DNA from: Aselliscus stoliczkanus | Lineage: Eukaryota > Chordata > Mammalia > Chiroptera > Hipposideridae | Length of the DNA: 64,000 nt | Reading direction: 5' to 3' | Assembly: GCA_033961575.1 (NCBI GenBank) | Contig: CM066732.1 | Coordinates: 84,375,687-84,439,686 of the forward strand | Shown: positions 22,217 through 33,830 of the stretch, piece after piece | Layout: every line of letters begins with the position of its first letter | Numbering within the stretch: the stretch's first letter is position 1 | Translations under genes and position numbers: made by a program | The notes under the pieces: generated by a model | Database searches by the model: none | What the model was told of the DNA's origin: nothing | The model's input: the letters and a program-made list of their open reading frames with translations, nothing else

Positions 22217-23108
22217 AATGTGGTGCTATTCAAGGTGAGAACATAGTGGGAATCACACCTGACTGCTTTATGGCTGTATTGACATTTGAAGTGCCACAAC
22301 TCTGGCCTCAGCATGAGTACTGGACCTGTTAAGAGCTAAGTTCCATATTTTATTTTGAAGGCACAGGTGATCGTTGTGTTAACAAAACAAAGCACACAAG
22401 TGCTTGTCTGGTCATTCAGTGTGAGGTGTGTGTGTGTTTGTTTGTTTGTTTGTTTGTTTGTTTTGCTGATGTACTGTCAGTTCTTATTTTCTTCTTCTTA
22501 AAATCTCTTTGTTTGGGTGGACAGCCTTAAAGCCCAGGAGAGAGCAGGCAGCTTTCACAATTCTGTACACTGGGATCGTTTTAAGCTGTATGTTTAGTCC
22601 CCAAAAAAGTTTGAATTTCCTGCAGTTTGATAACATGCTTCAAGGATATAAAAGAAACATCTGAAAACCAATTTCTGGTTTATCCTTTTATTTTCTCCAT
22701 GTTCATTTTTATGCAAAGTAACACCATTCATTTGGGTTTTCTTCTACCATTAAAAGCTTTCAAAGACGAAGCCTGCACCTGAGGACTCAGTCTGTAGCAG
22801 CTCAGCTATGTCTCTAACTAGCTACCTCTCCCTCCTTCCTGGTAAGCAGAATTGAAGTCCTCTGCTCTTGTCTGCCAGTCTCTGTGATTTGGTCCTGAAC
22901 CTTACTGAGGTTTCATTTTCTCTGTAACTGCAATCTATTCCAAGGTGCAGTGATTTTTGTTTTTTCTTAATTCTACTGACCCACATGACCAAATACCTAG
23001 TAAGCAATGTTTCCTTCATGTTCAATTTTCCTTTATTCTCCAGTTGGAAATTAAACTCTCTCTTGTGCTTTTGGATATGAGTGGGGATCAGTAGCCAGTA
23101 GCTGCATG
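22217..23108. other. Intronic sequence with (GTTT)n
   Basis: Contains a (GT)n-(GTTT)n run at 22427-22464. Otherwise nothing recognised. Confidence 0.5.
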
Positions 23109-23330
23109 ACAGAAGGGAGAAAAGAGCTTGGGCTTTGCAGTCAAACAGGCTTGGGTTTGAATCTTGCACTGACACTAGCTGTGTAATCTTGGGCAAGTTA
23201 CTTCACCTCTTCATACCTTGGTTTCTTCACGAATAAAGCTGAGTATTTGTTGTGATTGTAAAGATGAGAGGTAATCTGTGTGAAGTACCTGGCGTATTTC
23301 CTAGCACGGAATAGATGTTGGTTGATTTCT
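23109..23330 (+). repeat. MIR SINE, well preserved
   Basis: Sense MIR: GAGCTTGGGCTTTGCAGTCA, GGCTTGGGTTTGAATCTTGC, GTGTAATCTTGGGCAAGTTA, CACCTCTTCATACCTTGGTT, TACCTGGCGTATTTCCTAGC. Confidence 0.9.
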
Positions 23331-23344
23331 GTGTTTTGTGATGT

Positions 23345-23545
23345 GGCTACAAGTCGATTGTTGGTAGCCATCAGAAGTTAGAAGAGGCAAGGAACAGACT
23401 TCCCTCTAGTACCTCCAGCAAGATGATGGCCTTCTGACACCTTCATTTTGGACATTTGGCCATCTGAACTGTGGGAGAATGAACTTATGTTGTTTTAACC
23501 CACCCAGTTTGGGGTAATTTGTTATGGCAGCCACAGGCCACTCCC
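23345..23545 (+). repeat. MaLR-type LTR 3' fragment
   Basis: Ends with the MaLR hallmark: CTTATGTTGTTTTAACCCAC, CCAGTTTGGGGTAATTTGTT, ATGGCAGCCACAGGCCACTC. No internal retroviral sequence. Confidence 0.65.
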
Positions 23546-24404
23546 TCTAACATGCTGCATTATCAGCACTCGTGTTTTTGGACATTTAGACATCTAGACA
23601 GGGCCCTTTCCTTTAAACACAAAGGAAAACTATAAGAGGTACAGAAGACATTCTGCTTACCTTCATGCTGTCAGATATTGAATAGAAATTTAAGTAGGAA
23701 CTTGTCTGTATGTTGAGAATTTTGCATATACTTACAAATATGTGAAGAAATAAAGTATGCTTGGGGGTCTCGCCTTACTCTCTGAAGCTGCATGAGGTGG
23801 TTTCCTCCTCTCAGCTGGAATGCCCTTTGCTCATATCTTTTCTGGTTTTGCTTGTTTGAGAAAATTTGTTGACAGCATTAAATAAATTATGAGGGAAAGT
23901 ATACCTTTTTCCTCCTATGCTTAGTGAGATGAGGTACTTTTTTGGCTCCTAGAGTAGTATTTTTTTCCTTGAATAACAATACTTCAAAACCTTTCAACCC
24001 AGAATTTTGTTCTAATGATAAAGACAGTTTTAATTGTGGGGTTGGGATTAAATTTTCATGATTCAGAATATTAAATGCTGCTTACAGAGCATGAATAGTT
24101 ATAGTCCTCCCATTTCAGAAATTTAGTCTTGTCTAGAATAACTCCAAAAGAGAAACATAAAATATTTTGGATGAAGGTCCTTCAGATTTCTTTTTGGTTG
24201 TGAAAAATACTAGGAATGAGCTTTATGGAAGTTTAGAAAAGGTTTGGGAAAAAAAGTCTATGCTACTAATAGGTGAATATAATATATAAATTATGTTTAT
24301 GCTGACATGTATTATCTATGCACACTTGCTTAAATAGGCCGTACGGTCTACAAGCTTGAAATAAGCTTATTATCTGTCCTAGTGGGATTTTTAAGTATTT
24401 ATTA
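23546..24404. other. Intronic sequence
   Basis: No feature recognised. Confidence 0.5.
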
Positions 24405-25765
24405 GTTTTAAAATGTTTTTATAGGAAATTGCAAGTGTGCAACAGTAGAGAGAATAGTATAATGATGCCTACGTATCCATGACCCAGTTTCCACAATTAA
24501 CTCCCCTGGTTACATTGCTGTCTACTTCCCGTTTACTTCCCCTCAAGGCATTACTTTTATGTAAATCACCTCATTTCATTCTCAAATATTTCCATATGTA
24601 TATATTTAAAAGACAGGCTTTTTAAAAGCACAATCAAAATACCAGTATAACAACAACAAATTTCTTAATATCATCAAAGATCGAGTCAGTGTTCAACTTT
24701 CCCAATTGCCATATGTATATTTGTCATATATGTATATGAGATAAATTCAAATAAAGTATCAGAATTTAAGAGAACTAAATAGACAGATGGATAAATAGTT
24801 ATACCATACACACACACACACATATGTTTATGTACAATTAGAATCCAAATAAGGCCTACTATTTAGTACTTGGCTTCTTCCTGTCAATATTTTTTGTGAG
24901 GTTGATCCACCCATGGTGTTGCATGCATCTTCATCACTGAATAGGATTCTATTGTAAAATATGTACCACAATTTTTCTCTATTTTTGATTGATGTTTGGA
25001 CTTTGGCCAGGTTCTGGTTATTGTAAATAGTGTGCTGTGACCCTTCTGGTACCTATTTTTTGGTAACTGTGCCTACATATACCAGGAATATATAGGTATA
25101 TTAAGTATACGCCAGGAATACAATTGCTAGGTCAAAGAGTATGAACCTCTTTAGCTTCAGTATAGCCTGCCAAACAGATTTCCAACCGGATGGCACCAAT
25201 TTATACTCTCACATGTATAGAGTGCCACTTGCTCCATACATGGGTCTTTTTTTTTTTTTTTTTTAAGATTTTATTGGAAATTGGGGGAGGGGAACAGCGT
25301 TGGGGAATCGGGGAAAGGGAACAGGCAAGTTGCTGTTCTTTTTTTCTTCAGTCTAGTTGTGGAGGAAGTTGCTTCACTGGCCCATGTTGGTATCATCATT
25401 GCACTCTTCCCAGGTGAGACAGATCGGTCTCCAGCCTCTGGATGGCCGCTCACGGTGGCTCTTGGCAACTCATGCTGGCTGCCAGCCACTCACTGTAGCC
25501 TATAGCAGCCCACTGCAGCAGAGGCTGCAGCCCACACCATCACAGTAGCCCAGCTCCAGGTGGAGCTGTTGTTCACCATCTTAGCTATAGAGGCAACAAG
25601 GTAGAGCTGTTGTTCACCACCTTGGCTGTAGAGGGCAGTGTCACTGGTCCTCATATGTGGGATCCGAACCGGGCCTCACTGCTCATAGCTGGCATCCCAA
25701 GCCAGCTCCTAACCAACACGCCACTTGGCCAACCCAACATGTGGTCATTCTTAATTGTAAATTAA
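24405..25765 (-). mobile_element. Old L1 3' end, interrupted by a SINE (25247-25736)
   Basis: Antisense old-L1 wording: CATGACCCAGTTTCCACAAT, TTTAGTACTTGGCTTCTTCC, CATGGTGTTGCATGCATCTT, AGTGTGCTGTGACCCTTCTG. The L1 seems to resume briefly after the SINE. Contains a short (CA)n at ~24810. Confidence 0.78.
25247..25736 (-). repeat. Long SINE (type B)
   Basis: Poly(T), AAGATTTTATTGGAAATTGG, body with 'GTGGAGCTGTTGTTCACCAT', then the tRNA head ending CCAACCC. Target ACATGGGTC / ACATGTGGTC. One internal block (GGTGGAGCTGTTGTTCACCA region, ~25555-25628) is duplicated. Confidence 0.9.
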
Positions 25766-25867
25766 TTTAGATGGGCAGGGAGGGTTACTGAATGAGTTTT
25801 TGCAGATGAACATTGACCAATGTAAGAAAGCCAGTTCTAGCTTGGATATAGAGCTTAGGAAACACCA

Positions 25868-26045
25868 TCACTATGTTTCTTTTTCTTTTAATTAAATTTA
25901 TTTGGTTGACAATGGTTAGTAAAATTATATAGGTTTCAAGTGTGCATTTCTGTAATCCATCATCTATATATCATATTGTGTGCTCACCACCCAGAGTCAG
26001 TTTTCCTTCTATCACGGTATATTTGACCCCCTTTACCCTAAAATT
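25868..26045 (-). mobile_element. L1 3' end fragment
   Basis: Antisense: TTGACAATGGTTAGTAAAAT, AGGTTTCAAGTGTGCATTTC, TGTGTGCTCACCACCCAGAG, GGTATATTTGACCCCCTTTA. Confidence 0.82.
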
Positions 26046-26423
26046 TTAAGGAAATGTAATTTGGCCAGATTAGAGGCAATTTTCTCATTCTACATCTAAG
26101 AAATATTTCCCATTTATAAAGTATCCGACTCTTTGTTTATGACCATTTTCTGCATATTTATCCCTCTCACTGTGATGAAAACAGAGAATTGTTTGCCATG
26201 ATCCCTGGAAACTCTGAAACCGTGTTGTTAAGATGACTCAGTCTTGTCTTTCCCGGACCAACTAGTCCTTCACCCAAGTACCATTTTCCATCTCTCAGTT
26301 GTCAATTACTCTTCTGTGGAATCTTCCTTAGTTTCTGCATTTCTCTGAAACTATGAAGATTAAAGAAAACTTTAAACTCGGGTAGCGGCAATTACTACTC
26401 AGTTTAGAAAATATGATTACCTT
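26046..26423. other. Intronic sequence
   Basis: No feature recognised. Confidence 0.5.
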
Positions 26424-26440
26424 CTGGCCCATGCATTTTA

Positions 26441-26960
26441 TTTTGTTTTTATTTTTATTTTTTTTAGATTTTATTGGGAAATTGGGGGAGGAGAACTGTG
26501 TTGGGGAATTGGGGAAGGAGACTAGCCAAGTTGTTTTTCTTCAATCTTCATTGTGGAAGGTGCCAGTCACCATCTGGCTGCCTGTCGGCAGCTCGTGGCC
26601 TCTAAGCTCAAGGTGCTGTGTTCAATCTTAGTTGTGGGTGGGCGTAGCCACCATTGCATGTGGGATTCGAACCAGCAGCCCTGTTGCTAAGAGCACACGC
26701 TCTATCCACTGAGTTATCTAGGCAGCAGCTCAGTTCAGGGTGCCGAGTTCAGTCTTAGTTGTGGGTAGGTATAGCCCACCATTGAACAGGGAATCTTGTT
26801 GTTACACCAGCTGAGCTATCCTACCACCTGTTGGCAGCTCAGCAGTAGTTCAGCTTGGGTGCAGCATCCCTGGACCATGTGGGAATCGAACTGGCAGCCC
26901 TGTTGCTCAGAGCTTGTGCTCTTAAGCCAACTCTTAACCAACTGAGCCACTTGGCTGGCC
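26441..26960 (-). repeat. Composite SINE (type C), three tRNA-like units
   Basis: Target CTGGCCCATGCATTTTA at 26424-26440, repeated (two mismatches) at 26961-26977. T-rich tail, AGATTTTATTGGGAAATTGG, then the same three GGCTCAG-type units as the copy at 9201-9702; ends CTTGGCTGGCC. Confidence 0.9.
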
Positions 26961-26977
26961 CTGGCCTGTGCATTTTA

Positions 26978-28152
26978 TACTTCTATTAGTATTTTTAAAT
27001 AAAAGACAGTAGGTGTCAAAATAATGGCATGTGTAGTGATGTATCCAGCTGTTACCAGCTTTTGCCTATAATACATTCCCACTAATGTTTGCAGTATGCT
27101 CTTTCCTTTTGAATTTTGTTCTAATTCAAATGGATTCCTTTGTTCTTAACTCATCTTTCAGTTGTTCTGTGTGTACTCGCCTTGTCCACTAATGTCATCA
27201 TCTCTGGACACTGAGTGTCAAGATGCACACCAAGGTATTAGGAAGAAAATAGAATCAGTTTTAGGATGACTCCCGGATCTTGTTCTCCACCTTATGCTAC
27301 GGAATAGGTTTCTGTAACATGGGAAAGGCCCATCTCCTTCACTACTTAGGAGTCTATGGGATAAATTTGGAGTAATTGATAGCCAATTGCATTCACTCTG
27401 TCTTCATTGTGCTGTGTGACAGAATTAACAACATTGGTTTTTTTATTTTATTCAGAGACAGGGCATTCTCTTTTCCTCTATCAACTTCTGTTAAATTTTG
27501 AAAGTCTTATTAAAGATAAAGTTTACACCTGCCTCTGGTTAGCCCAGGAAAGCTCCTGCTGAGGTGACAACAAAAGAGGAGAAACTGAAAGAATCAGTAA
27601 AGATGCTATCTAGATGCTCATGGTCAGAAGACAGTTCTCACTTGGTCTTTTCTATTTCAAGAGGTTCTGGGCTTCAGGGTACTGGACGCACAGCCCGAGC
27701 TCCTGGCACTTCCCAGAGATGCTTTGTGTGAAGCATATGAGCCCCCAGACTCTGAGGGTTTCACTAAGGGGTATGAAATCCAGACTTTTCATAAGCATTA
27801 TCATTTCCCCTCAGAGAGCCTTTGGGTTCAGGCACTGGGCTATGCCTTTGCCCACGAGTCTCTACAGTGCCCTGCCCTTTCATCTGGCCCCAAGGTTGGT
27901 TCAGAAATGGATCTTCGTGAACTTAGGGCTTTTTCAAAGTGTAAGTCCTTCTCAAGCATTTTCGCTTTCTCCAGAGGAAGTGGCATCTGGCACCTTTTCT
28001 TACTCCCACTTTCAGGGATATAGAACTTTATGTCTTCTGTGTAAGACTAGGGCAAAGATACTGCATAGGGAGACTTATTTTTCATGTTAATTTCATGTTT
28101 GTTTTCAGATTGCAATCAATCTGGCCTAAGAAGTGAGTTGTTAGTGACAATA
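26978..28152. other. Intronic sequence with long but unsupported open frame
   Basis: A 158-codon frame runs at 27614-28090 (+) and overlaps a 99-codon frame. Neither looks like a known protein, and both lack fitting splice sites. GC is locally raised. Treated as chance. Confidence 0.4.
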
Positions 28153-28160
28153 TGAGTGAT

Positions 28161-28268
28161 CTTTTTTTTTTTTTTGAGGGCAGTGTCACTGGCCCTCTTA
28201 TGTGGGACCAAACCGGGGCCGCTGGCTTCCCAAGCCAGCACTTAACCACCGCGCCACCCTGCCAGCCC
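28161..28268 (-). repeat. Short SINE (type A)
   Basis: Poly(T), GAGGGCAGTGTCACTGGCCC, end TGCCAGCCC. Target TGAGTGAT at 28153-28160 and 28269-28276. Confidence 0.94.
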
Positions 28269-28276
28269 TGAGTGAT

Positions 28277-29639
28277 GTTCTTGAAGGCCAAAATCAATCT
28301 GTGTATAAATATGAGCTCATATAGCCAGATGGTACTTCTGAATGTAGATCCCTTATAAAATCAAAATCACATCATGGAACGTGGCATGTGCGGAGAAGGT
28401 GCTTCCTTTCAAGAAGCCCATTTGAAGGTGGGGATATTGTCCTATCATTCATTGGCCAATATGTGGATGTGAACTTTTTTTGTTGTCATTAAACTTTAAC
28501 TATAATACTACATATTCTTATCCAATCACTGCCTACTTACTATTATGTTGAATAGCCCACTCCCTAGTCTTCATACGTAGTCAATCCCTCCCACCCACCC
28601 CCCCAGTATAAAGAATGTTCAGTGTCTAAGAATGAAGGTTTTGTTTATGGGAACATCTCTGTTTTATGTAACTGATACATAAATTATATTCTTCTTCCCA
28701 GTCCTGGCTTCTTCTCACTGTATTTGGCAGTGACTTTTCTTGTTGGTAATTGATTCTTGTATGTAATTCTTAGGCATGTGTATATCATATCTATTTGGCA
28801 TTCTATTGGAATTGCTCTGGATTGTCTCATTTACTTCTCAATCACTCTCTCTGTCACATCATGCTTCTCAGTCTCTTTTTTTCTTCAAAGACAGATGGGT
28901 ATCTGTGCTACCTTCTGTGAGCTGTTCCTATCGTGGCTGTCACTCCTGCCTGAGCATAGCCACAGCTTCATGTTCAAACCAGTTTGGTCCCAGAGTCAGA
29001 AAACTGTGAATTCTTTTGCTTTCCCTCACATATGGAGCTTTATATTATTAATACAACTTTTTCCTGATGCTTTCTATTTCAGAAAACCTGTCTCATCTTG
29101 TTAATCAAAATTAGATTATTTGGGGAAGATTTTTATGGATAGAGGGGACCTCTTTTGATTTGTTAGTTAATAAGCAATTGACTTTGATAGTAGTCTGCTA
29201 TGACTTATGTACTTTCTTAGGCTGTTACTTCTGAGCAATTTCTCAATTACTCACATTATGTAACTTATTATCTTAAGTGAGAAGGCGGTAGTCTCTTGAT
29301 CCAACTGCTAAAAATTCTGGCCCATTTGTCTTGGTCTTCTTGACTCCTTTCAAAGTCTTATCTCTCTACATATCCTTTGTATCCCATGCCCTCTTAATTT
29401 CTCAAAGACCGTGCTCTTTCCATTATCTTCTCTCCAACTAGCTCTGGGAAACTCTTCCCATAAGTATATCTACATGCCTTCATATCTTCCATCTAAACAA
29501 TAACCCTTTCAGGACTCCAGACTTTCTGCCAACCTATCCTTTTAGCCTGCCTTCCCTGGAGAAATGTCTGCATTTGTTTTGGGCACTTGCGAATCCCTCC
29601 TTTGCGCTTTAGCCTACTTCAGTCTGGCCAAGACCCTCC
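28277..29639. other. Intronic sequence, C/T-rich stretches
   Basis: Includes a C-rich patch at 28580-28610. 29380-29640 is pyrimidine-rich and may be a diverged 5' continuation of the L2 that follows. Confidence 0.4.
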
Positions 29640-29980
29640 CTACTTGATTCCTCCTGATAAGATCATGGAGAGTCCCTATGCTACCTAATCCAATAGCTGC
29701 ATTTACCCTTCTCTTCACCTCATCTTTCAGTAGCATTTGACACAGTCGACCACTCTCTCTGCATTAAAATCAATTTTCTCTTGGCATCAGACCTACCATA
29801 CTCTCTCTTGGTTACCCTTCCACTCCATCATTTAATTTTGTTTCTGTTTCTATTGCAGGTCTCCTGTACTTTCATCCTTAAATATGGAGACTCAAGGCCT
29901 CTGTCCTGGGGCCCTCTCTTTTTATACTTCCTCTCTTTCTCTACGTGCTTTGATTAGTAAGGGTTAAGGACTGTTATTTC
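29640..29980 (+). mobile_element. L2-type LINE reverse transcriptase relic
   Basis: Bases 29733-29753 encode AFDTVDH, the L2/CR1 reverse transcriptase signature. It is followed by CTCTCTTGGTTACCCTTCC and TCTGTCCTGGGGCCCTCTCT, both in the L2 consensus order. Stops and frameshifts show it is ancient and dead. Confidence 0.75.
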
Positions 29981-30110
29981 TAAGATTCTTATATTTATGT
30001 TATAGGGTAGTTATGACAATAAAATGAAAATCCACGTTAAACTGCCTGGAATACAGAAAATGTTCCATAAGGGATGCTCCTGTTATATGTTTTTCATCTT
30101 TGTTTCTCTC
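29981..30110 (+). repeat. MIR-like 3' fragment
   Basis: TAGTTATGACAATAAAATGA, CTGCCTGGAATACAGAAAAT, TGTTCCATAAGGGATG resembles a sense MIR end. Confidence 0.4.
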
Positions 30111-30455
30111 ATAAATTTGTATTAAGAATAGACTCAAATATTTATTCCAAGAAAGAATAGTTGAATTTATTTTTCTTTGGTTTCAGACATTCAATACCTG
30201 GTTTTCTATAAGGTGTTAATTGCCACTCATTCCCTGTAAGAAGGCATATATCTCAGTCCACCAGATATTGGGGCAAACATCTTAAGATCTTTTTATTCAA
30301 TCCACATACCTTTCATGGGTCTACTCTCTCAAATTCACCCATTTTGATTGTTCCCAAATCCAGTGTGTGACCCTGGAAGTCACCTAGTTACCAATTCTAG
30401 GGCAAAAAAAATATGTTTCTAATTAAGCTATTTTTGAGAAGGATTCAGTGATTTC
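30111..30455. other. Intronic sequence
   Basis: No feature recognised. Confidence 0.5.
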
Positions 30456-30535
30456 ATATATGCACATAAAGCCTTTAGAACAATGCCTGACACCTAGTCG
30501 ATGTTTGATAAATGTCAGCAACTATTATTATTTTT
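30456..30535 (+). repeat. MIR 3' end fragment
   Basis: ACAATGCCTGACACCTAGTC, GATGTTTGATAAATGTCAGC, ending ATTATTATT. Confidence 0.6.
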
Positions 30536-31709
30536 TAAATGATTATTCTGCAACATAGAAAACTCCTTCAAGAAGGGATACATCCATCTGTTAATGAACA
30601 TAGTGGCAGCAATGATCTGACTTTCTTGTTCTCTGTAGGGTCATGATTTCAAGTATTGTCCAACAGCTGACCAATTTAGGACAACGTAAGGTGCTCACTC
30701 AGAAAATAGCAGACCCTGGGCTCCGCTACAACAGACTTACCAAGTAGGATCTGTGGGTGTGGGAACCAGAATCTACTTTTTCCAACAAATTTTTATGGTT
30801 GGTTCTTATACACAATCAAATTTGAGAATTATTTCTGTACCCAATAAATTGTGAGCACTTGGAGGTGCAATATCTTCCAAGAAATCATCCATGGAGTGGT
30901 TACATAATAAGTGGTTTGTAGAACTGTAGACCTCAAAGAGCATTGCATCTATTGCCCTCATGTTGCAAATAGAAAATAGAATCTCCTCCAAGATCAGATT
31001 GTTTGCTAGTGATAGAGTCAGGGCTGAGACTCAGGCTTCCTGGCTCCCAGTTCTATTCTCTTCCCAAAGTCAAACAAGCTCCCCTTGCCTACATAATGTC
31101 CCAAAAGATTTTCCAGTATGACTTCCGTAAAGCAGTAAAGGGGACTGTCCTAGGGGCAAATAGAAGGAGGAGAAGAGGAAGGTAAAGGAGACAAAGAGTG
31201 ATCTAGACAAAAACCAAAAGAGAATCAAAAGAAAAGGACCATAGGTTTTAATGACAGGTGGGTTTGGGGAAATAAGAAAGGAAGTTATATATAAAAATAA
31301 AGAGGGGAGTAAAAGTAGGAAGACTAGGATAGGACTGTAATGGGTATGTTTATGTTTCATGCTCTAAGTGTTCATAGTCCAGTGTAGTGATGAGAGAGAT
31401 CTAGATCGAAGACCCTGGAGACTCTGGCATAAACTCTTCAATAACCTTGTGAGGTAAACCCGGAGTCTTGGACAAGATCCCAAAGTTCCTTCTAGTTCCA
31501 GCAGGTCCATCTTTGATCTGAATGTGACATAATGCCCAGAGTATTGTGGTCCATACAACGCACGCTTGAGTTTTCACAGGAGAAAACTATGGGCTTCAGA
31601 GGATACCCTCATATTCCTGTGTCACATTATAGCCTGCCTGTCTGCCTCCATGCACCTCTCCATAAAGACAGATCATAACTTCAATATTATGCTTACTGAA
31701 TATATCCCC
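30536..31709. other. Intronic sequence
   Basis: 30800-31070 may be a diverged antisense MIR (TGATAGAGTCAGGGCTGAGA matches the MIR mid part). 31150-31340 is purine-rich. Confidence 0.4.
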
Positions 31710-32296
31710 ACTTGGCACCAAAGGATGGCCGATCAGTCAGAGACGGGTACGTTCTCTCAAGAGAGAGAAAGACAACACAAGCCACGCGGTTGCGTGGGTG
31801 CTCATGGGTGCCAGTGGGTACCCCTGGGTGCAAGTGAGTGCCACGGGAGAAATCTGGGAGAGGAGAAAAAGGGCGTGAACCCCTTGCTTCAGGTTCTGGC
31901 AGCCTGCCTGTGAAATGACCTATTGATATGATAATACCTGTCCTCCCTGCATTCTTATCAGTAAGCCTTGGCAGAGGAAACTTCTGTCTCTTAAGAGGTG
32001 CATGACAATAACCTCATGGGGCCTCTGGTAATGGCAGTTTGCAGGCTTGGGAAATTAGGCCTGGAGGTTAATTCTTGGGTGTGAGACTCACAGACCTCGG
32101 AAGCTACATTGACCCTTGCTTTTGTGTAAGATAATAAAAGGATCAGTCAGGCCCGATTCAGGGCTCCAGTCCACGAGGCTGAAGTCCCCTGGCCCCGAAC
32201 TGTTTTCGCTCCTATTTTGTGTCTCTCTCTCTTTTCCTTAACCTTTCACCATCCCTTCTCCACTCCCGCCTGCTCTGTCTGTGCAGGAACGCGACA
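31710..32296 (+). mobile_element. Probable solo LTR of an endogenous retrovirus
   Basis: GC-richer block (roughly 590 bp) unlike its surroundings. It holds a TATA/poly(A)-like AATAAAAG at ~32133, a C/T-rich U5-like stretch (32210-32280), and an end GGAACGCGACA at 32296. The ~40 bases after it (TGATCCCCACACAGACGTGA) look like an altered primer-binding leader, so a little internal sequence may remain. No gag, pol or env follows. The 5' edge is uncertain and I found no target duplication. The 115-codon frame at 31566-31913 overlaps it and is not a gene. Confidence 0.6.
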
Positions 32297-32339
32297 TTCC
32301 TGATGTGATCCCCACACAGACGTGAGGGTGTGAGGGCTA

Positions 32340-32864
32340 CGCCACTATGATGTGTTTAAAAATAAAGTTAATTAGAACTTTTTCCTTGGAGGTTTTAAAG
32401 CAAGAAGAATACGGCTGTGTTTACCTCGGCCTCAGAGCTGAGCCTGCCCCGCCCTGGTGGGAGGTGGTTGCGCTGTTGGCTGTTCTTGGTGGTGGTCAGC
32501 AGGCCCAAGGTTGAAGAAGGGACGAGGCCTATGCGATTGCAGGACTCCATAGGGTTTCTCCATGTTTTACTGTTACACATCTTCGAATATGAAAAAAAAA
32601 AAAATGAATTGTCAGGTAGCTTTCACTTGTTAGTTCCTTGAATTGACAGCTTTTTGTTGTACATTCTGGGCCTCTGCTGTTTTGACTGGCTGAAGGAAGG
32701 TGGAGAAAGTTAGGGGCCAACAACAAAAAAAAAGCCCTAATTTTTCTTAAAATTTGTTGGGGGAGGGAACAAAGCTTTTAAGAAATACATGTTGCTTAAT
32801 AGAAACAAAGCAACAAATGAATCTCATGGACTGCATAAATATTTTGCATAACTATTTTGAATCA
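32340..32864. other. Intronic sequence
   Basis: No feature recognised. Short A runs at 32590 and 32725. Confidence 0.5.
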
Positions 32865-32882
32865 CCAAAGTACAAGATTTTT

Positions 32883-32988
32883 TTTTTTTTTTTTTTGAGG
32901 GCAGTGTCACTGGCCCTCATATGTGGGACCGAACCAGGGCCGCTGGCTTCCCAAGCCAGCACTTAACCACTGCGCCACTCGGCCAGCC
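32883..32988 (-). repeat. Short SINE (type A)
   Basis: Poly(T), GAGGGCAGTGTCACTGGCCC, end CGGCCAGCC. Target CCAAAGTACAAGATTTTT at 32865-32882 and 32989-33006, 18 of 18 bases. Confidence 0.95.
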
Positions 32989-33006
32989 CCAAAGTACAAG
33001 ATTTTT

Positions 33007-33414
33007 AAAATAAGAAAACCAAGAAAATATGTATTCATGCCATTTCTTTGGTACTTCAGAATCAAAGCTAGAGCACCTGCTGTTCAAAATTTTTAATGAT
33101 TTGTTTAAAGGTCAAGATGTAGACATTATACTAACCAGTGAAGCCAATTTTTATTCCTTCTGAATATTATAATCCTAGTATATAGCAGTACATTTTATTA
33201 AATATATTCAGTTCAGTACTGAAGAATAACCATTTTTTTTTTTTATCCTTAGCAATTAAGTTTTCAAATGACCAGAACTAAACTTGGTGGCTTTCATTGA
33301 GTTTGCCTTTTTAACAAAGAATTCAGAATTTAATTACTGATGTTATAAGGGCCATAAAACTAAAAAATGTGAACATGTAAGGTTTTGATTCTGACGGAAA
33401 ATTTCGAATGAATC
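33007..33414. other. Intronic sequence
   Basis: AT-rich, nothing recognised. Confidence 0.5.
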
Positions 33415-33830
33415 ATTTATCAGTTAGGATTCTGTTCAGCTGCACATAATGAAAAACCGGAATAAACAGAGGCTTTAATAAATCAGGAATGCCTTTTGTC
33501 ACACTGGAGTCCAGGGAAGTTAGCACTGCTCTTCTTCCTTTGAGCTTTGTCTGCTTTACCTGGCTCAAATTGACTTGAGGTTGCAAGAGGAGTGGGCCAC
33601 CCTCAGGGTCACAGCCCCTTTCCAGAAGAAGGAAAGGCAAGCCAGAAGGGACAGGCCAGCTTTTAATGAATCTCCCAGGAACCCAGGCAACTTCCAGTGT
33701 ATTTCATTGGCCAAGACGCAGCCACCCTTAGCTGTGAATGGGGTAGAAAACACAATGCCACCTCCCCACCACCAAAATCAGGATTCTATTAAAAAGAGAA
33801 TGGATGTTGGGTAAGCTGCTACCCGAGTTG
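33415..33830. repeat. Ancient mammalian medium-reiterated repeat, class uncertain
   Basis: TCAGTTAGGATTCTGTTCAG at the start, TGTATTTCATTGGCCAAGAC in the middle and GAATGGATGTTGGGTAAGCT at the end recall a common old mammalian repeat. I cannot name its family with certainty. Frames of 62-79 codons on both strands are incidental. Confidence 0.5.

Noticed and set aside
27614..28090. 158-codon open frame on the + strand
   Set aside because: No recognisable domain, a competing frame in the same place, no matching splice sites, and it lies in intron. Length alone is not enough in 64 kb of six-frame reading.
31566..31913. 115-codon gene in the LTR region
   Set aside because: The frame crosses the LTR boundary and has no family resemblance.
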